Shown: positions 1 to 9,180 of the stretch, piece after piece
How positions within the stretch are numbered: the stretch's first letter is position 1
Layout of the letters: each line of letters begins with the position of its first letter
Source of the DNA: an uncultured Roseburia sp.
GTDB lineage: Bacteria > Bacillota > Clostridia > Lachnospirales > Lachnospiraceae
Assembly: GCA_910587865.1 (NCBI GenBank)
Contig: CAJUNX010000004.1
Location: forward strand, 1-64,000
DNA length: 64,000 nucleotides
Direction of reading: 5' to 3'
Notes under the pieces: generated by a model
What the model saw: the letters and a program-made list of their open reading frames with translations, nothing else
Databases searched by the model: none
Told to the model about the DNA's origin: nothing
Translations under genes and position numbers: made by a program

Positions 1-1846
1 TTACGCTCGTGCTTGTTGACTCGCTTAAACTCGTGCTCGTCGACTCACTAAGGCTTGCGCTCGTGCTTGCCGACTCACTTAAACTCGTGCTTGCCGATTC
101 GCTAAGGCTTGCGCTCGTGCTTGCCGACTCACTTAAACTCGTGCTTGTTGACTCGCTTAAGCTCGTGCTCGTCGACTCACTAAGGCTTGTGCTGGTTGAC
201 TCACTTAAACTCGTGCTCGTCGACTCACTAAGGCTTGTGCTCGCCGATTCGCTTACACTTGTGCTCGTTGACTCACTTAAGCTCGTGCTCGCCGACTCGC
301 TTAAACTCGTGCTTGCCGATTCGCTTACGCTCGTGCTTGCTGATTCGCTAAGGCTTGTGCTCGCTGACTCGCTTACGCTTGTGCTCGTCGATTCACTCAA
401 GCTCGTGCTCGTCGATTCGCTTACGCTCGTGCTGGTTGACTCACTCAAACTTGTGCTCGTCGACTCGCTAAGGCTTGTGCTCGTCGATTCGCTTACGCTC
501 GTGCTCGTGCTCGTGCTTGCCGATTCGCTAAGGCTTGTGCTCGCCGATTCGCTTACACTTGTGCTGGTTGACTCACTTAAGCTCGTGCTCGCTGACTCGC
601 TTAAACTCGTGCTTGCCGATTCGCTTACACTTGTGCTCGTTGACTCACTTAAGCTCGTGCTCGTCGACTCACTAAGGCTTGTGCTCGCCGATTCGCTTAC
701 ACTTGTGCTCGTTGACTCACTTAAACTCGTGCTCGTTGACTCACTTAAACTCGTGCTCGTGCTTGCCGACTCACTTAAGCTCGTGCTCGTTGACTCGCTT
801 AAGCTCGTGCTCGCTGATTCACTCTCTAATTTGCTCGTGCTCGCACTCTCGCTCTCAAGCTTACTCGTGCTCGCCGATTCGCTTTCCAGTTTGCTCGTGC
901 TCGCTGATTCACTCTCTAATTTGCTTGTGCTCGCCGATTCACTTTCCAGTTTACTCGTACTTGCACTCTCGCTCTCAAGCTTGCTTGTGCTCGCTGACTC
1001 GCTTAAGCTCGTGCTCGCGCTCTTACTATCACTTAAACTTGTTGATTTGCTTGCTGATGTACTTTCACTAACACTTATACTCTCACTATGGCTCTTTGAA
1101 ATACTATCAAGTGCAGGATCATCTGTTCCATCAGATCCTGTCACTCGTTTATAATATTCTACAAACGCATCCCATCCCTGTGTAAGTAATATACCATATC
1201 CGTAAAGTCGCTGACCAATCGGCACATCCCACCACGACTTCGTCTCAGCATAGGTCGAAATTCCATCTGTCCCCAACGCATTCACTTTAAACGTTACCGA
1301 CTCTTCCGCTTCATATGTAGCATCCTCATCCAGCGCCTCACTCGCCAGCGAAGAAACCGATTCCTCGGACTCTGATGTCGCTGCGCTTAAGCTCTCGCTC
1401 TCGGACGCTGCCGCATCCGCATTCAGATCGCTCTCGGATGCTGCCGCGCTCTCGCTCGCGTCACTTTCCGATGGTGCGACACTTTCACTGTCAGATGCCG
1501 TCTCACTCACCGCCGTGCTCTCACTGTCAGATGCTGTCCCGCTGACTGCCGTGCTCTCACTGTCAGAAACGGCCTCGCTGACCGTCTCACTCTCACTGGC
1601 TGCGGGCGCTTCTGATACGGATTCCTGATCGGATGTCACGCCTGCGCTCTCGGACGACGCTTCACTCGTGCTCTCACCCACGGTCTCCGATACCTGCTCA
1701 AGCTCGATTACAACTTCACCGGCGTTATCCTGTGCGGACTGGTCCAGTTCTTCTGCGTACACCACCTCACCATTCTGGAATACACTTGCACCGCCAAGCG
1801 CCGCACCGGCCATGGCAATGCTTTTTGCAATCTTCTTTCTGTTCAT
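1..1846 (-). CDS. Serine-rich repeat surface protein, N-terminal part (runs off left edge)
   Basis: About 614 codons are in the window and the 3' end is missing. The start at 1846 has an AGGAGAG site about 10 bases upstream. Residues 1-31 look like a signal peptide: a basic start (MNRKKIAK), an Ala/Gly-rich core and VYAEE. Residues ~55-160 are rich in SES/SDSES. Residues ~165-245 are the only non-repetitive part, Trp/Tyr-rich (SWWDVPIGQRLYGYG), a possible small binding module. From ~252 almost every second residue is Ser: first about six 10-residue units (SASTSKLESE), then many 8-residue units (SESLSTST-like). Such stalks are typical of glycosylated cell-wall adhesins. The long KxYKxGKxW-type signal of streptococcal SRR adhesins is absent, and no accessory Sec or glycosyltransferase genes are beside it. 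Cell-surface location is inferred; the anchor lies outside the window. Confidence 0.85.
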   Translation of the reverse strand, partial: MNRKKIAKSIAMAGAALGGASVFQNGEVVYAEELDQSAQDNAGEVVIELEQVSETVGESTSEASSESAGVTSDQESVSEAPAASESETVSEAVSDSESTAVSGTASDSESTAVSETASDSESVAPSESDASESAAASESDLNADAAASESESLSAATSESEESVSSLASEALDEDATYEAEESVTFKVNALGTDGISTYAETKSWWDVPIGQRLYGYGILLTQGWDAFVEYYKRVTGSDGTDDPALDSISKSHSESISVSESTSASKSTSLSDSKSASTSLSESASTSKLESESASTSKLESESASTSKLESESASTSKLESESASTSKLESESASTSKLESESASTSLSESTSTSLSESASTSTSLSESTSTSLSESTSTSVSESASTSLSESTSTSLSESTSTSVSESASTSLSESASTSLSESTSTSVSESASTSLSESASTSTSTSVSESTSTSLSESTSTSLSESTSTSVSESTSTSLSESTSTSVSESASTSLSESASTSVSESASTSLSESASTSLSESTSTSVSESASTSLSESTSTSLSESTSTSLSESTSTSLSESTSTSLSESASTSASLSESASTSLSESASTSASLSESTSTSLSESTSTSV

Positions 1847-2480
1847 ACGCTACTCACTCTCCTGCCTTTTCTGAACAATACCTCATTCCATAGTCTCTCG
1901 AAAAATACATAAACACTTTTTCTTATTCAGTTATCATTGTATCAGCAGAAGTATCCTGCAAACTGCCTCATTCCGCCTCATTTGTGTTCTTTTTCCCAAA
2001 AATGTAAAATTTCGGCGGCTGTAATCGCATTCTGTATCAGAATGATTCCAGGCATATCGAGTAGGAGGCTAACCATTAATTGATTAGCCGGCGGCGTAAG
2101 CAGGTACTCGCTCCCATAGCTCCCACCCCATCCCACAAGGAACTGCCATACTGGAACAGCGGAGTGGCCGCGCTGGTAAGCCTCGCGCTCCCCTGGGTAT
2201 GCACCACCCCGTCATTTACGGTAAGCTGGAAATCCCCGCCCACGATCAGGTCGCCCACCAGCGTAAGGAACAGCTTGCAGGTTCCCGTCTCGCACAGGGG
2301 CTTTCCTGATCCTCTATCACCGTATAGGCAGTATCGTCCAGCCTCTCATTCAACCCAATGGAAAAGACCGGTATCCGCAACTTCCGTACTCATGCGGGCT
2401 GCTCGTTTCTTTTTCATTTCCATATAAGCCCATAAAACCAGTAATTTATGTAAATCTCATCCCATATGTAATACATACGC
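1847..2480. other. Gene-poor stretch upstream of the surface-protein gene
   Basis: This stretch contains the leader of the minus-strand surface-protein gene near 1847-1990 and, at about 2059-2430, the decayed coding remnant listed separately. No complete gene is visible. The 1960-1985 stretch repeats the short word CCTCATT several times. No convincing promoter with both boxes was found for the surface gene. Confidence 0.4.
2076..2427 (-). pseudogene. Unidentified coding remnant
   Basis: On the minus strand a short peptide (MEMKKKRAARMSTEVADTG onward) stops after about 25 residues. Codon-like sequence then continues in another frame through DLIVGGDFQLTVNDGVVHTQ and ends at a stop at 2076-2078. 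The alternation of frames with sensible composition suggests a decayed gene, possibly from a mobile element. I do not recognise the family. It could also be chance. Confidence 0.22.
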
Positions 2481-2509
2481 TTGCTTTCAGCATACAATAG
2501 TGCTATAAT
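2481..2509 (+). promoter_or_regulatory. Promoter of the relB-yoeB pair
   Basis: TTGCTT (2481-2486) and a perfect TATAAT (2504-2509) are separated by 17 bases. They lie 33 bases before the antitoxin start. Antitoxins of this family usually repress their own promoter, so an operator is expected here, but no clear palindrome was seen. Confidence 0.7.
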
Positions 2510-2542
2510 AATCATAACCCGAATACGAAAGGAGAGATATCT

Positions 2543-2812
2543 ATGGCACTGGCAACTTTAACCGCAAGGGTAGACGAAAAAGATAAGGCCAGCTTTGACA
2601 CCTTCTGCTCCAATGTTGGCCTGAATACTTCTACCGCAATCAACCTTTTTGTGAAAGCAGTTTTACGCGAAAACCGTATCCCGTTTGAGATCACCCAGAC
2701 TACCGACCCTTTTTTCTCCGAGGCGAACATGGCCTATGTGAAGAAATCCGTCCAGGAGCTGAGGGCCGGGAAAGGCACTGCCCATGAACTGATTGAGGTG
2801 AATGATGAGTGA
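2543..2812 (+). CDS. relB: RelB/DinJ-family antitoxin
   Basis: The 89-residue protein matches the RelB/DinJ antitoxins in length and pattern. An N-terminal ribbon-helix-helix DNA-binding segment (ATLTARVDEKDKASFDTFC, then GLNTSTAINLFVKAVLRE) is followed by the helper motif IPFEI and a charged C-terminal tail that would wrap the toxin. The start has a strong AAAGGAGAG site. The stop overlaps the start of the downstream toxin frame (ATGATGAGTGA), the usual coupled arrangement. The expected role is to neutralise the YoeB-like RNase and repress the operon. The partner is frameshifted as read, so the pair may be inactive. Confidence 0.9.
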   Translation: MALATLTARVDEKDKASFDTFCSNVGLNTSTAINLFVKAVLRENRIPFEITQTTDPFFSEANMAYVKKSVQELRAGKGTAHELIEVNDE

Positions 2813-3073
2813 AAAAATATGGTCGGACGATGCCTGGGAAGACTACCTCTACTGGCAGACTCAAGATAAAAAACACTAAAGCGGATCAACCAGCTCATCC
2901 ATGATATCGAGCGGAATGGCTGTATGAAAGGGATCGGAAAGCCCGAACCCCTCTCCGGCGACCTGCAGGGCGAATACAGCCGCCGCATCAACGAAAAAGA
3001 CCGCCTCGTCTACCATATGGAAAATGGGCGGCTCTACATCGCCCACTGCAGAGGCCACTATGGCGATAAATAA
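2802..3073 (+). pseudogene. yoeB: YoeB-family toxin, frameshifted at an A6 run
   Basis: The frame starts MMSEKIWSDDAWEDYLYWQ, the typical YoeB N-terminus, and stops at 2877-2879 just after an A run at 2868-2873. In the next frame the protein continues as LKRINQLIHDIERNG, then KPEPLSGDL, YSRRINEKDRLVYH and the terminal RGHY, ending at 3073. These hold the residues equivalent to E. coli YoeB Glu46, Arg65, His83 and Tyr84. One extra A would restore a normal ~90-residue mRNA interferase that cuts translated mRNA at the ribosome. Possible causes are a true deletion, a homopolymer sequencing error, or recoding. The site is not a perfect -1 slippery heptamer, because T rather than A precedes the two AAA codons. 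Confidence 0.85.
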
Positions 3074-3109
3074 CCCACCCCAATCCCCGCCTATATCCTT
3101 AACTATAGC

Positions 3110-3266
3110 CTGATGTGATTTCTGTTCGTCAGACCAGAGATTTGCCCACCTTCCTTCAGATTCCACCTCACGATGGACACCCTTGGTGTTCGGCTGTATC
3201 CTTCCCACTACCAGGGAGGATCGGGGGACTTTCACCCGTTAGAAACGTGCGCCGCAAGGCGCACTC
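3110..3266. repeat. Possible interspersed-repeat fragment with a GTGCGCC hairpin
   Basis: This intergenic block ends in a perfect hairpin at 3247-3264 (GTGCGCC, loop GCAA, GGCGCAC). It includes the phrase GGGGACTTTCACCCGTTAGAA. It resembles, from memory only, recurrent intergenic elements of Clostridia that are often mis-called as small proteins. No coding function is supported. Confidence 0.3.
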
Positions 3267-3300
3267 AAAAAAGACAGCAGCCGTACGACTACTGTCTTTT
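3267..3300 (-). terminator. Rho-independent terminator of the SARP-like regulator
   Basis: On the minus strand AAAAGACAG pairs with CTGTCTTTT around a 14-16 base loop, and the 3' arm runs into TTTTTT. It lies about 40 bases after the stop of the minus-strand regulator. The A and T runs make it look bidirectional, so it could also end the plus-strand toxin-antitoxin transcript. Confidence 0.7.
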
Positions 3301-3340
3301 CCCTCAGATCCTTCTGCTATTTTAAATTTTATCTTCGCTT

Positions 3341-4605
3341 TCACTGCAAATCCATCTTCAGCTCCTGCGTCATATCCGCATAATACCAAAGCTCTCCTTT
3401 TCCAGATCTTTTTGTATACGCCGTCTCAAGCCGCTGAAAAATCGCACCGCAGTCATCGACATTCGTCTTTACCAGCATCAGGATAAAATGCCGGTTTCCA
3501 TATCTGGTGTAGGCATCTCCGATCCGAAGCGATTCACCGAGCACCTCCTTTAACAGCTGCATCTGCTTTGGAAGATCGATCTGCTTCTGATTCTGATTCT
3601 CTCCCCGCTCACGCTGGCTTAGTGTGAGAAACATCAGTACTGCATTAAACCGGCTGCGCTCCTTTGCCCGCGCGACCATCCGGCAGTAATCCACAAAGCT
3701 CGGATAGGTGCAGTAATACGCTCCCTTTACTCCCTCCTCGCCAAAAATTGCGCTTTTGATGTCATTTTTTCTTCCCAGGAAAACCTTATCCATGCTTCTC
3801 CAGCTGCTGGCGCCGCCTGCAATTTTTCTGTGATTGTCATCCATCAGCTGGATATTCTCAAAGCATTCCTGCATCTCTGCTGTAGGCGGGCTGCCCATCT
3901 CTTTGGCGTAAAGCTCCATGGTATTATTATAAATCTCCAACGCTTCCTCGTAGCGGTATACCTCAAGATTGCACCGGATCAGCTGCACCTGCCAGTTGTC
4001 AAACGGGTAAATCGCCGCTGCCCTGGTATACAGCATGATACGGCCTTTGTAGTCATGTCGTTTTATATACTCTGATTCAAGTTCCCGAACCGTCCAGATA
4101 TACAGCTCTTTATAGTGGTTGCTTTTCTGATAAAACCACATATCTGAGAAGTTTGACGGAAGAAGCTCTCCGCGGTACATCTCATTGGCCGCACTAAGAA
4201 GCTGATCCCTTTTTACCCCCCCCAGGCGATTTTGGCGAGTTCTACGGTCTCCTCGAACTTCTGTGTATCCAGCACAAGCGGAATCCTGCTTTTAAAAAAA
4301 CACATTCCGTCGTTCAGCTCCACATATTCATCATCCGGCAGCCCGCCGGAAACCAGCTGTCCTTTGAGACGGTAAATCAGATTGTTCAGATTTTTATTGC
4401 GGTTTGCAACATCACCTTTTTCGTTCCAGCCATACAGATTATCGATCAGTTCATTTTTTGCGATTCCTCCCGGCAGGGACAGCAGCAGCATCTGAAGCAG
4501 ACGGACGGACTTCGAACTTCCCGCCTTGTTCAGCGTCACCGCCTCGTCGCCATAATACATGGCAAACCCTCCAAACATCTGGACACGCAGTACCTTCTCT
4601 GACAT
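3341..4605 (-). pseudogene. SARP/BTAD-type transcriptional regulator split at a G8 tract
   Basis: The first part (start at 4605, MSEKVLRVQMFGGF) is a winged-helix domain of the OmpR/SARP type with FGGF, a Leu-rich helix (RLLQMLLLSLPGG) and NLNNLIYRLK. It stops at AKIAWGG within a run of eight G (4216-4223). The remaining ~290 residues continue in the next frame (VKRDQLLSAANEMYRGELLPS) through a bacterial transcriptional activation domain of TPR-like helices (PFDNWQVQLIRCNLEVYRYEEALEIY, shortened here as two segments) and end at 3341. One more G would give one protein of about 421 residues. Such proteins activate neighbouring genes; the target is unknown. The alternative upstream start at 4710 lacks family sequence. 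Deletion, sequencing error or phase-variable tract are all possible. Confidence 0.8.
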
Positions 4606-4895
4606 ATCTGTATATACCCCCTCTGCCCGGCTCCTCTCTGCCCGGCTGTCTGTTCCTGATTCTGCACGGGATGGCAGTCCCTCACCCGCAGACTGCTTCC
4701 TGCAGACCATTCAAAAAGATTTCCTAAAGAATAAAATAGCACGGCCTGATCTGGTCGTCAATCATCTTTTAGGGTACTCACGGTTTTTGCAGTCATCCAA
4801 ATCTCCTCCCATGCATCCGCGGTGAACAGCTTTGCCCGGTAATCGGGCTTTTGGTCTTTGTCCACATAAAGTAACCGCACACGTCGCGGGCCAGA
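4606..4895. other. Spacer with a short open reading segment behind the GH43 gene
   Basis: No complete gene is visible. On the minus strand, directly after the GH43 stop and in the same frame, about 45 codons stay open down to a stop at 4758-4760 and include RLLYVDKDQKPDYRAKLF. It has no start with a good ribosome site. It may be a gene remnant or chance. Confidence 0.3.
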
Positions 4896-6689
4896 TCAGA
4901 AACGCATCAGAAACGAGTCAAACGCGGCCTCCTCGTCATACTCCGTGCCGTTTCCGGTTGCGAACATCCCGATATACGCCCCGACGAAACCTCCGGCCGT
5001 CTCGGAGCCGAGATGGGAAGCGTCCGCATCCGCCGCGACGGTGTATTCTTTTCCCTCCGCCGTCACGGTAAAGTCATATCGGATCCCTTTTCCGGCCGCA
5101 CGCAGCAGATAGCTTTGTACACGCGGCACGGTGACGCTGCCGCAGCAGGTCTCCTCGAAGTGCTGGATCTGATCCTCCGAGAGCCGATACTGCACGCGCA
5201 TGACGCGGAAGGTCACCGTATCCATATCCGCCGCATGACTGCACGCGCCGACTGCCGCCGCTTTCTCTGCGCTCCCGTCTGTCGTGATTTTGTCCGCATG
5301 TTCGCCCGATACGCGGCAGTTGTCATAATCGTTTGAGACAAGCTCCAGGCGCAGCTGATTTGCGTTATTCTGTATCACAATGATCCCTGCTGCCTGCCGG
5401 TCGTGCACATCCGCCTCCATCACGACCTCCGCGGTATATTCCGGCTCCTGAACCCGGCGGCCCACAAACGGCACATTTTCCCGCGTGTCCGCAGCCGCGG
5501 CAAACTGTTTGAAGAAATCGAGTTTTGCGCCCTCATATTCGGACGGAATCATATGCTTCGCCTTCATGCGGATCAAAAGCCTGCTGTCCGCAAGGCGTGC
5601 AAATTTCTCATAGGGCGTGCCGAGATAGTTCCAGCAGAAATCCAGCTTCGCCCCGTCGAAATCGTCCCGCTGTACATCGACGGCGGCGCGACAGCCCTCC
5701 GACGCTTCCATTTTGCCCTCCGTTTTGCAGGAACGCTCCGTCTCCCCGCCGTTTCCATGTTCCCCGGCAAAGCACGCCGGCGCCAGATAGCTCCACTCCA
5801 CCTTTCCGGTGCCGGGGCTTACGACCGGCCAGTCATTCTCCCATGTCATCGGCATCAGGAAGGTCTCGCGGCCGAGCGGCTTGTGGTAGCCCTCGACGAG
5901 ACGGGACGCCAGCGCCACCATATACCAGCTCCCGTCCGGCAGCTCCACGATATCGGCGTGTCCGACATTGCAGATCGGGCAGAGCGCGCCGAGATGGCGG
6001 TGCGTTAAGATCGGATTACCGGCATAATTTTCAAACGGCTCGTGCAGGGAACGGCTTCTGCTGATCGTCACCGCATGGTAATGCTCCGTACCGCCCTCGG
6101 CAATCATCAGATAATACCAGCCGTTCCGCCGGTACAGATGCGGCGCCTCCGGGGATGCTGCCCCCTTTAGCGCACCGTCGCCGATCGCCCAGCCCTCGCC
6201 AGTAAATTCCATTTTTTCCAGATCGACCTCGCGCACCTCGATCACCTGATGATCATACTTCGTATCGCCGAATCCCCCTGCTGTCCCGGTAAAGTAAACC
6301 TTTCCGTCCTCGTCGAAAAACAGGGACGGATCAATCCCGTTCGCGCCCTCTAACACATGCGGATCCGACCACGGGCCCGCCGGGTCTCTGGCAGTGCAGA
6401 TAAAATTCTCACGCGTCGTCATGTTCGTCGTGATCATGTAAAACACACCCTCGTGATAGCGGATCGTCGGTGCAAAAATCCCGGCGCTGATGGCCCCGTA
6501 TGTCACGTGCAGCTGCTTTGGCCGGTCCAGCACATGGCCGATCTGCTCCCAGTTTACAAGATCTCTGCTGTGGAACACCGGCACGCCCGGAAAATAGCTG
6601 AAGCTTGATGTCACAATGTAATAATCATCCCCGGCCCGGCAGATGGACGGGTCCGGATAAAAGCCACGCAAAATGGGATTCTGTATCAT
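4896..6689 (-). CDS. GH43 beta-xylosidase / alpha-L-arabinofuranosidase
   Basis: The 597-residue protein has the five-bladed propeller signatures of glycoside hydrolase family 43. Asp13 in YPDPSI is the expected base, Asp120 in GIDPS the pKa modulator and Glu181 in SPEAPH the acid. Residues ~335-597 form the C-terminal beta-sandwich common in GH43 xylosidases of this length. No signal peptide is seen, so it should act in the cytoplasm on imported xylo- or arabinoxylo-oligosaccharides. Its start overlaps the stop of the upstream GH3 gene by four bases (ATGA), so the two are translationally coupled. A Cys/Glu/Gly-rich linker (~305-330) joins the two domains. Exact specificity (xylose or arabinose) cannot be fixed from sequence. 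Confidence 0.9.
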   Translation of the reverse strand: MIQNPILRGFYPDPSICRAGDDYYIVTSSFSYFPGVPVFHSRDLVNWEQIGHVLDRPKQLHVTYGAISAGIFAPTIRYHEGVFYMITTNMTTRENFICTARDPAGPWSDPHVLEGANGIDPSLFFDEDGKVYFTGTAGGFGDTKYDHQVIEVREVDLEKMEFTGEGWAIGDGALKGAASPEAPHLYRRNGWYYLMIAEGGTEHYHAVTISRSRSLHEPFENYAGNPILTHRHLGALCPICNVGHADIVELPDGSWYMVALASRLVEGYHKPLGRETFLMPMTWENDWPVVSPGTGKVEWSYLAPACFAGEHGNGGETERSCKTEGKMEASEGCRAAVDVQRDDFDGAKLDFCWNYLGTPYEKFARLADSRLLIRMKAKHMIPSEYEGAKLDFFKQFAAAADTRENVPFVGRRVQEPEYTAEVVMEADVHDRQAAGIIVIQNNANQLRLELVSNDYDNCRVSGEHADKITTDGSAEKAAAVGACSHAADMDTVTFRVMRVQYRLSEDQIQHFEETCCGSVTVPRVQSYLLRAAGKGIRYDFTVTAEGKEYTVAADADASHLGSETAGGFVGAYIGMFATGNGTEYDEEAAFDSFLMRF

Positions 6690-9088
6690 TGTCTTTTTTC
6701 TCCTCTTTCATTATCACCGGTAGTTCCGTCCAGCTCAAACCGCCCTGACAGGCAGTCTTCGGAGTTTCTTCCGACAAAGACCGTAAACCAGCCTTCCTCC
6801 ACGATATAGTTCATCTCCCTGTCATAGTAGCCCATATCACGGTACGGGATCACGAATTCGACTTCTTTTGTCTCACCGGCGGCAAGCGCGATCTTTTTAA
6901 AATCCTTAAGCTGCTTTACCGGCCGGACGCGCTGTGCGGTCTCGTCGCAGAGGTAGCACTGCACGATCTCCTCGCCGGCCCGGTCCCCGGTATTCTTCAC
7001 CTTTACCGTGACGCGGACGCCCTCCTCCTGCTCCTCCAGGCGGAACTCCTCGTATTCATAGGAGGTGTAGCTTAAGCCGTAACCGAACGGGTACAGCGGA
7101 GTCAGCGGGGTATCGAGATATTTTGAGGTAAACTTGCCCCTGCCGCCCGGCCTCCCGGTGTTGATGTGCGCATAATACATCGGACACTGTCCGGTCGTAT
7201 ACGGGAACGTCGTCGTCAGCTTCCCGGCCGGATTCTCGTCTCCAAACAGCAGATCCAGAATCGCGTTTCCGGCCTCCACGCCCGGATGCCATGCCTCTAA
7301 AATCGCATCGGAGAGCTCTGCGGTCTCGGGGATCGCTAACGGCCTGCCGTTAAACAGCACGGTCACAACCTGCTTCCCGGTCTCCTTTACAGCCCGGAGC
7401 AGGGCAATCTGTTCCTCGGGAATCATGATTGAGGCACGGCTCGCCGCCTCGCCGCTCATATCCTTCGTCTCGCCGACTGCCGCAATGATCACATCGCACT
7501 CCTTTGCCAGCCGCAGGATTGCCGCATGGTCGACCGGATCCGCACACGGTGCCCCGGACTCCTTCCCCGTCCCGACTGCCGACACCGCATTTTCCCCGGC
7601 ATCTTCCGCCGGATCCGCAGCCGCTCCGCCGATATGATTCACGCCGCACGGTGCCGCATCCTCCAAACCTTTGGACTGTTCTGCGCCGCACGGCGCCGCA
7701 TCCTCCGCTCCGCCGGCCCGGATTCCGCTCTCATACACGAATGAAATCCCCTGTGCCCTGCACGCATCCACAAGGCTGACACAGTCCTCGTCCTTCCCGT
7801 TAACCGCCCAGGCGCCGAGCATCTGGCCGCCCGCATCGGCAAGCGGTCCCACGATCCCGATTTTTCTCTCCCGTGAAAGCGGCAGCAGATTCTCATTTTT
7901 CAAAAGCACCATGGATTTTACCGCGGTCTCTCTCGCCAGCGCACGGTATTCCGGCTTTAAAAATGCCTGTTCTTCTCTTTCTACGCTCGTCTGATACGGA
8001 TGGTCGAACAGCCCAAGCGCAAATTTTACGCGCAGCACATCCGCCACCGCGCGGTCGAGATCGCTTTCTTTTACAACGCCGGTCTTTACCAGTTCCGCAA
8101 GATTCTCATAATAAACCTCAGAGGTCATGTCCATGTCCATCCCCGCGGCAAGCGCCTGTCCGGCCGCATCCGCGCGATCCTCCGCGATCCCGTGCACCAC
8201 GCACTCCGCGATCGCATTCGCGTCGCTGATGGTCATTCCGTCAAATCCCCAGGTATCACGCAGCAGATCGGTCAGAAGCCACCTGCTGACCGAGCATGGC
8301 TCCCCGTTGATATCGTTAAACGCCGGCATGACGGCCAGCGCCCCCTCCTTCACGCATGCCTCATACGACGGCAGATATTCCTCATACAGCCGCTGCATTG
8401 ACAGATCGACACGGTTGTAATCCCTTCCGGCCTCCGCTGCACCATATCCTGCAAAATGTTTTACACATGCAGCCATACTGTCATTTTTCGCCGGATCATC
8501 CGTCTGAAAGCCCTTAACCTTCGCTGTGCCGTAGCGCGCGGCGAGCAGCGCATCCTCGCCCGCACCCTCGCTGACCCTGCCCCAGCGGGCGTCTTTTGCG
8601 ACATCCACCATCGGCGCAAACGTCAGATGCACCCCTGCCGCAGTCGCCTCCTTCGCCGCAACCCTCGCCGTGCGCTCCCAAAGCCCGGGATCCCATGCGC
8701 AGCTCTCCGCGAGCGGGATCGGCGTGACGGTCCGGAAACCGTGGATCACGTCGCAGCCGAACAGCACCGGAATCCCAAGCCTCGACTCCTCCACAGCGAT
8801 TCTCTGCAGGCGGTCCGCCGTTGCCGCATCCGAGATGCCGTTGTAGGAGCCGATCCGCCCCGCGCGCAGATCCTCCTCGCGGTAGTCCTGCTCGGCCGAG
8901 CTCATCAGGCGGTCAAACTCCTCCTTGCTGATCTTCCCGTCAAACATCATGTCGAGAAGCTCGGAAAAACTCACCTCAAATGCCCCGACAATCGACGGTC
9001 CGCACTGGCGCAGCTGACCGACCTTCTCCTCTAATGTCATCTCTTTTAGTAGCGCGGCGATCCGCGCTTCGTGATCCTGATTCTTCAT
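6686..9088 (-). CDS. GH3 beta-glucosidase/beta-xylosidase
   Basis: The 800-residue protein has the GH3 TIM-barrel, the alpha/beta sandwich and a C-terminal fibronectin III-like domain (VKVKNTGDRAGEEIVQCYL). The nucleophile is Asp289 in MTISDAN, and KHF at 210-212 plus ARWGR near 167 line the sugar site. No secretion signal is present. It is the gene before GH43 in an operon and would remove terminal glucose or xylose from oligosaccharides. Residues ~455-515 are an extra low-complexity loop, absent from typical relatives, which contains EDAAPCG twice at a 42-bp spacing. The start at 9088 has GGAG about 11 bases upstream. Confidence 0.92.
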   Translation of the reverse strand: MKNQDHEARIAALLKEMTLEEKVGQLRQCGPSIVGAFEVSFSELLDMMFDGKISKEEFDRLMSSAEQDYREEDLRAGRIGSYNGISDAATADRLQRIAVEESRLGIPVLFGCDVIHGFRTVTPIPLAESCAWDPGLWERTARVAAKEATAAGVHLTFAPMVDVAKDARWGRVSEGAGEDALLAARYGTAKVKGFQTDDPAKNDSMAACVKHFAGYGAAEAGRDYNRVDLSMQRLYEEYLPSYEACVKEGALAVMPAFNDINGEPCSVSRWLLTDLLRDTWGFDGMTISDANAIAECVVHGIAEDRADAAGQALAAGMDMDMTSEVYYENLAELVKTGVVKESDLDRAVADVLRVKFALGLFDHPYQTSVEREEQAFLKPEYRALARETAVKSMVLLKNENLLPLSRERKIGIVGPLADAGGQMLGAWAVNGKDEDCVSLVDACRAQGISFVYESGIRAGGAEDAAPCGAEQSKGLEDAAPCGVNHIGGAAADPAEDAGENAVSAVGTGKESGAPCADPVDHAAILRLAKECDVIIAAVGETKDMSGEAASRASIMIPEEQIALLRAVKETGKQVVTVLFNGRPLAIPETAELSDAILEAWHPGVEAGNAILDLLFGDENPAGKLTTTFPYTTGQCPMYYAHINTGRPGGRGKFTSKYLDTPLTPLYPFGYGLSYTSYEYEEFRLEEQEEGVRVTVKVKNTGDRAGEEIVQCYLCDETAQRVRPVKQLKDFKKIALAAGETKEVEFVIPYRDMGYYDREMNYIVEEGWFTVFVGRNSEDCLSGRFELDGTTGDNERGEKRQ
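7642..7706. repeat. In-frame 42-bp duplication inside the GH3 gene
   Basis: A 23-base word (7642-7664 and 7684-7706, one mismatch) recurs at a 42-base step, exactly 14 codons. It encodes the repeated EDAAPCG in a loop that looks like an insertion between conserved GH3 blocks. Confidence 0.8.
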
Positions 9089-9180
9089 ATGATCCCTGTC
9101 TCCTTTTCTGCACTGCTTTTTATCAGATTCCCGATCTGCGGATGCCGTGCCGACGCAGATCGGTCTTCCCGGTTCAGACC

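Noticed and set aside
9..1154. Plus-strand 381-codon frame of LVLVDSLKLVLAD repeats
   Set aside because: It is the exact antisense shadow of the serine-rich repeat on the minus strand. It has no ribosome site, and the minus frame has a signal peptide and proper start.
2876..3235. Minus-strand 119-codon frame over the YoeB region
   Set aside because: It is antisense to clear YoeB family sequence on the plus strand and has no ribosome site.
5403..6064. Plus-strand frames of 180-200 codons over GH43
   Set aside because: Arg/Pro/His-rich shadows of a well-supported minus-strand enzyme.
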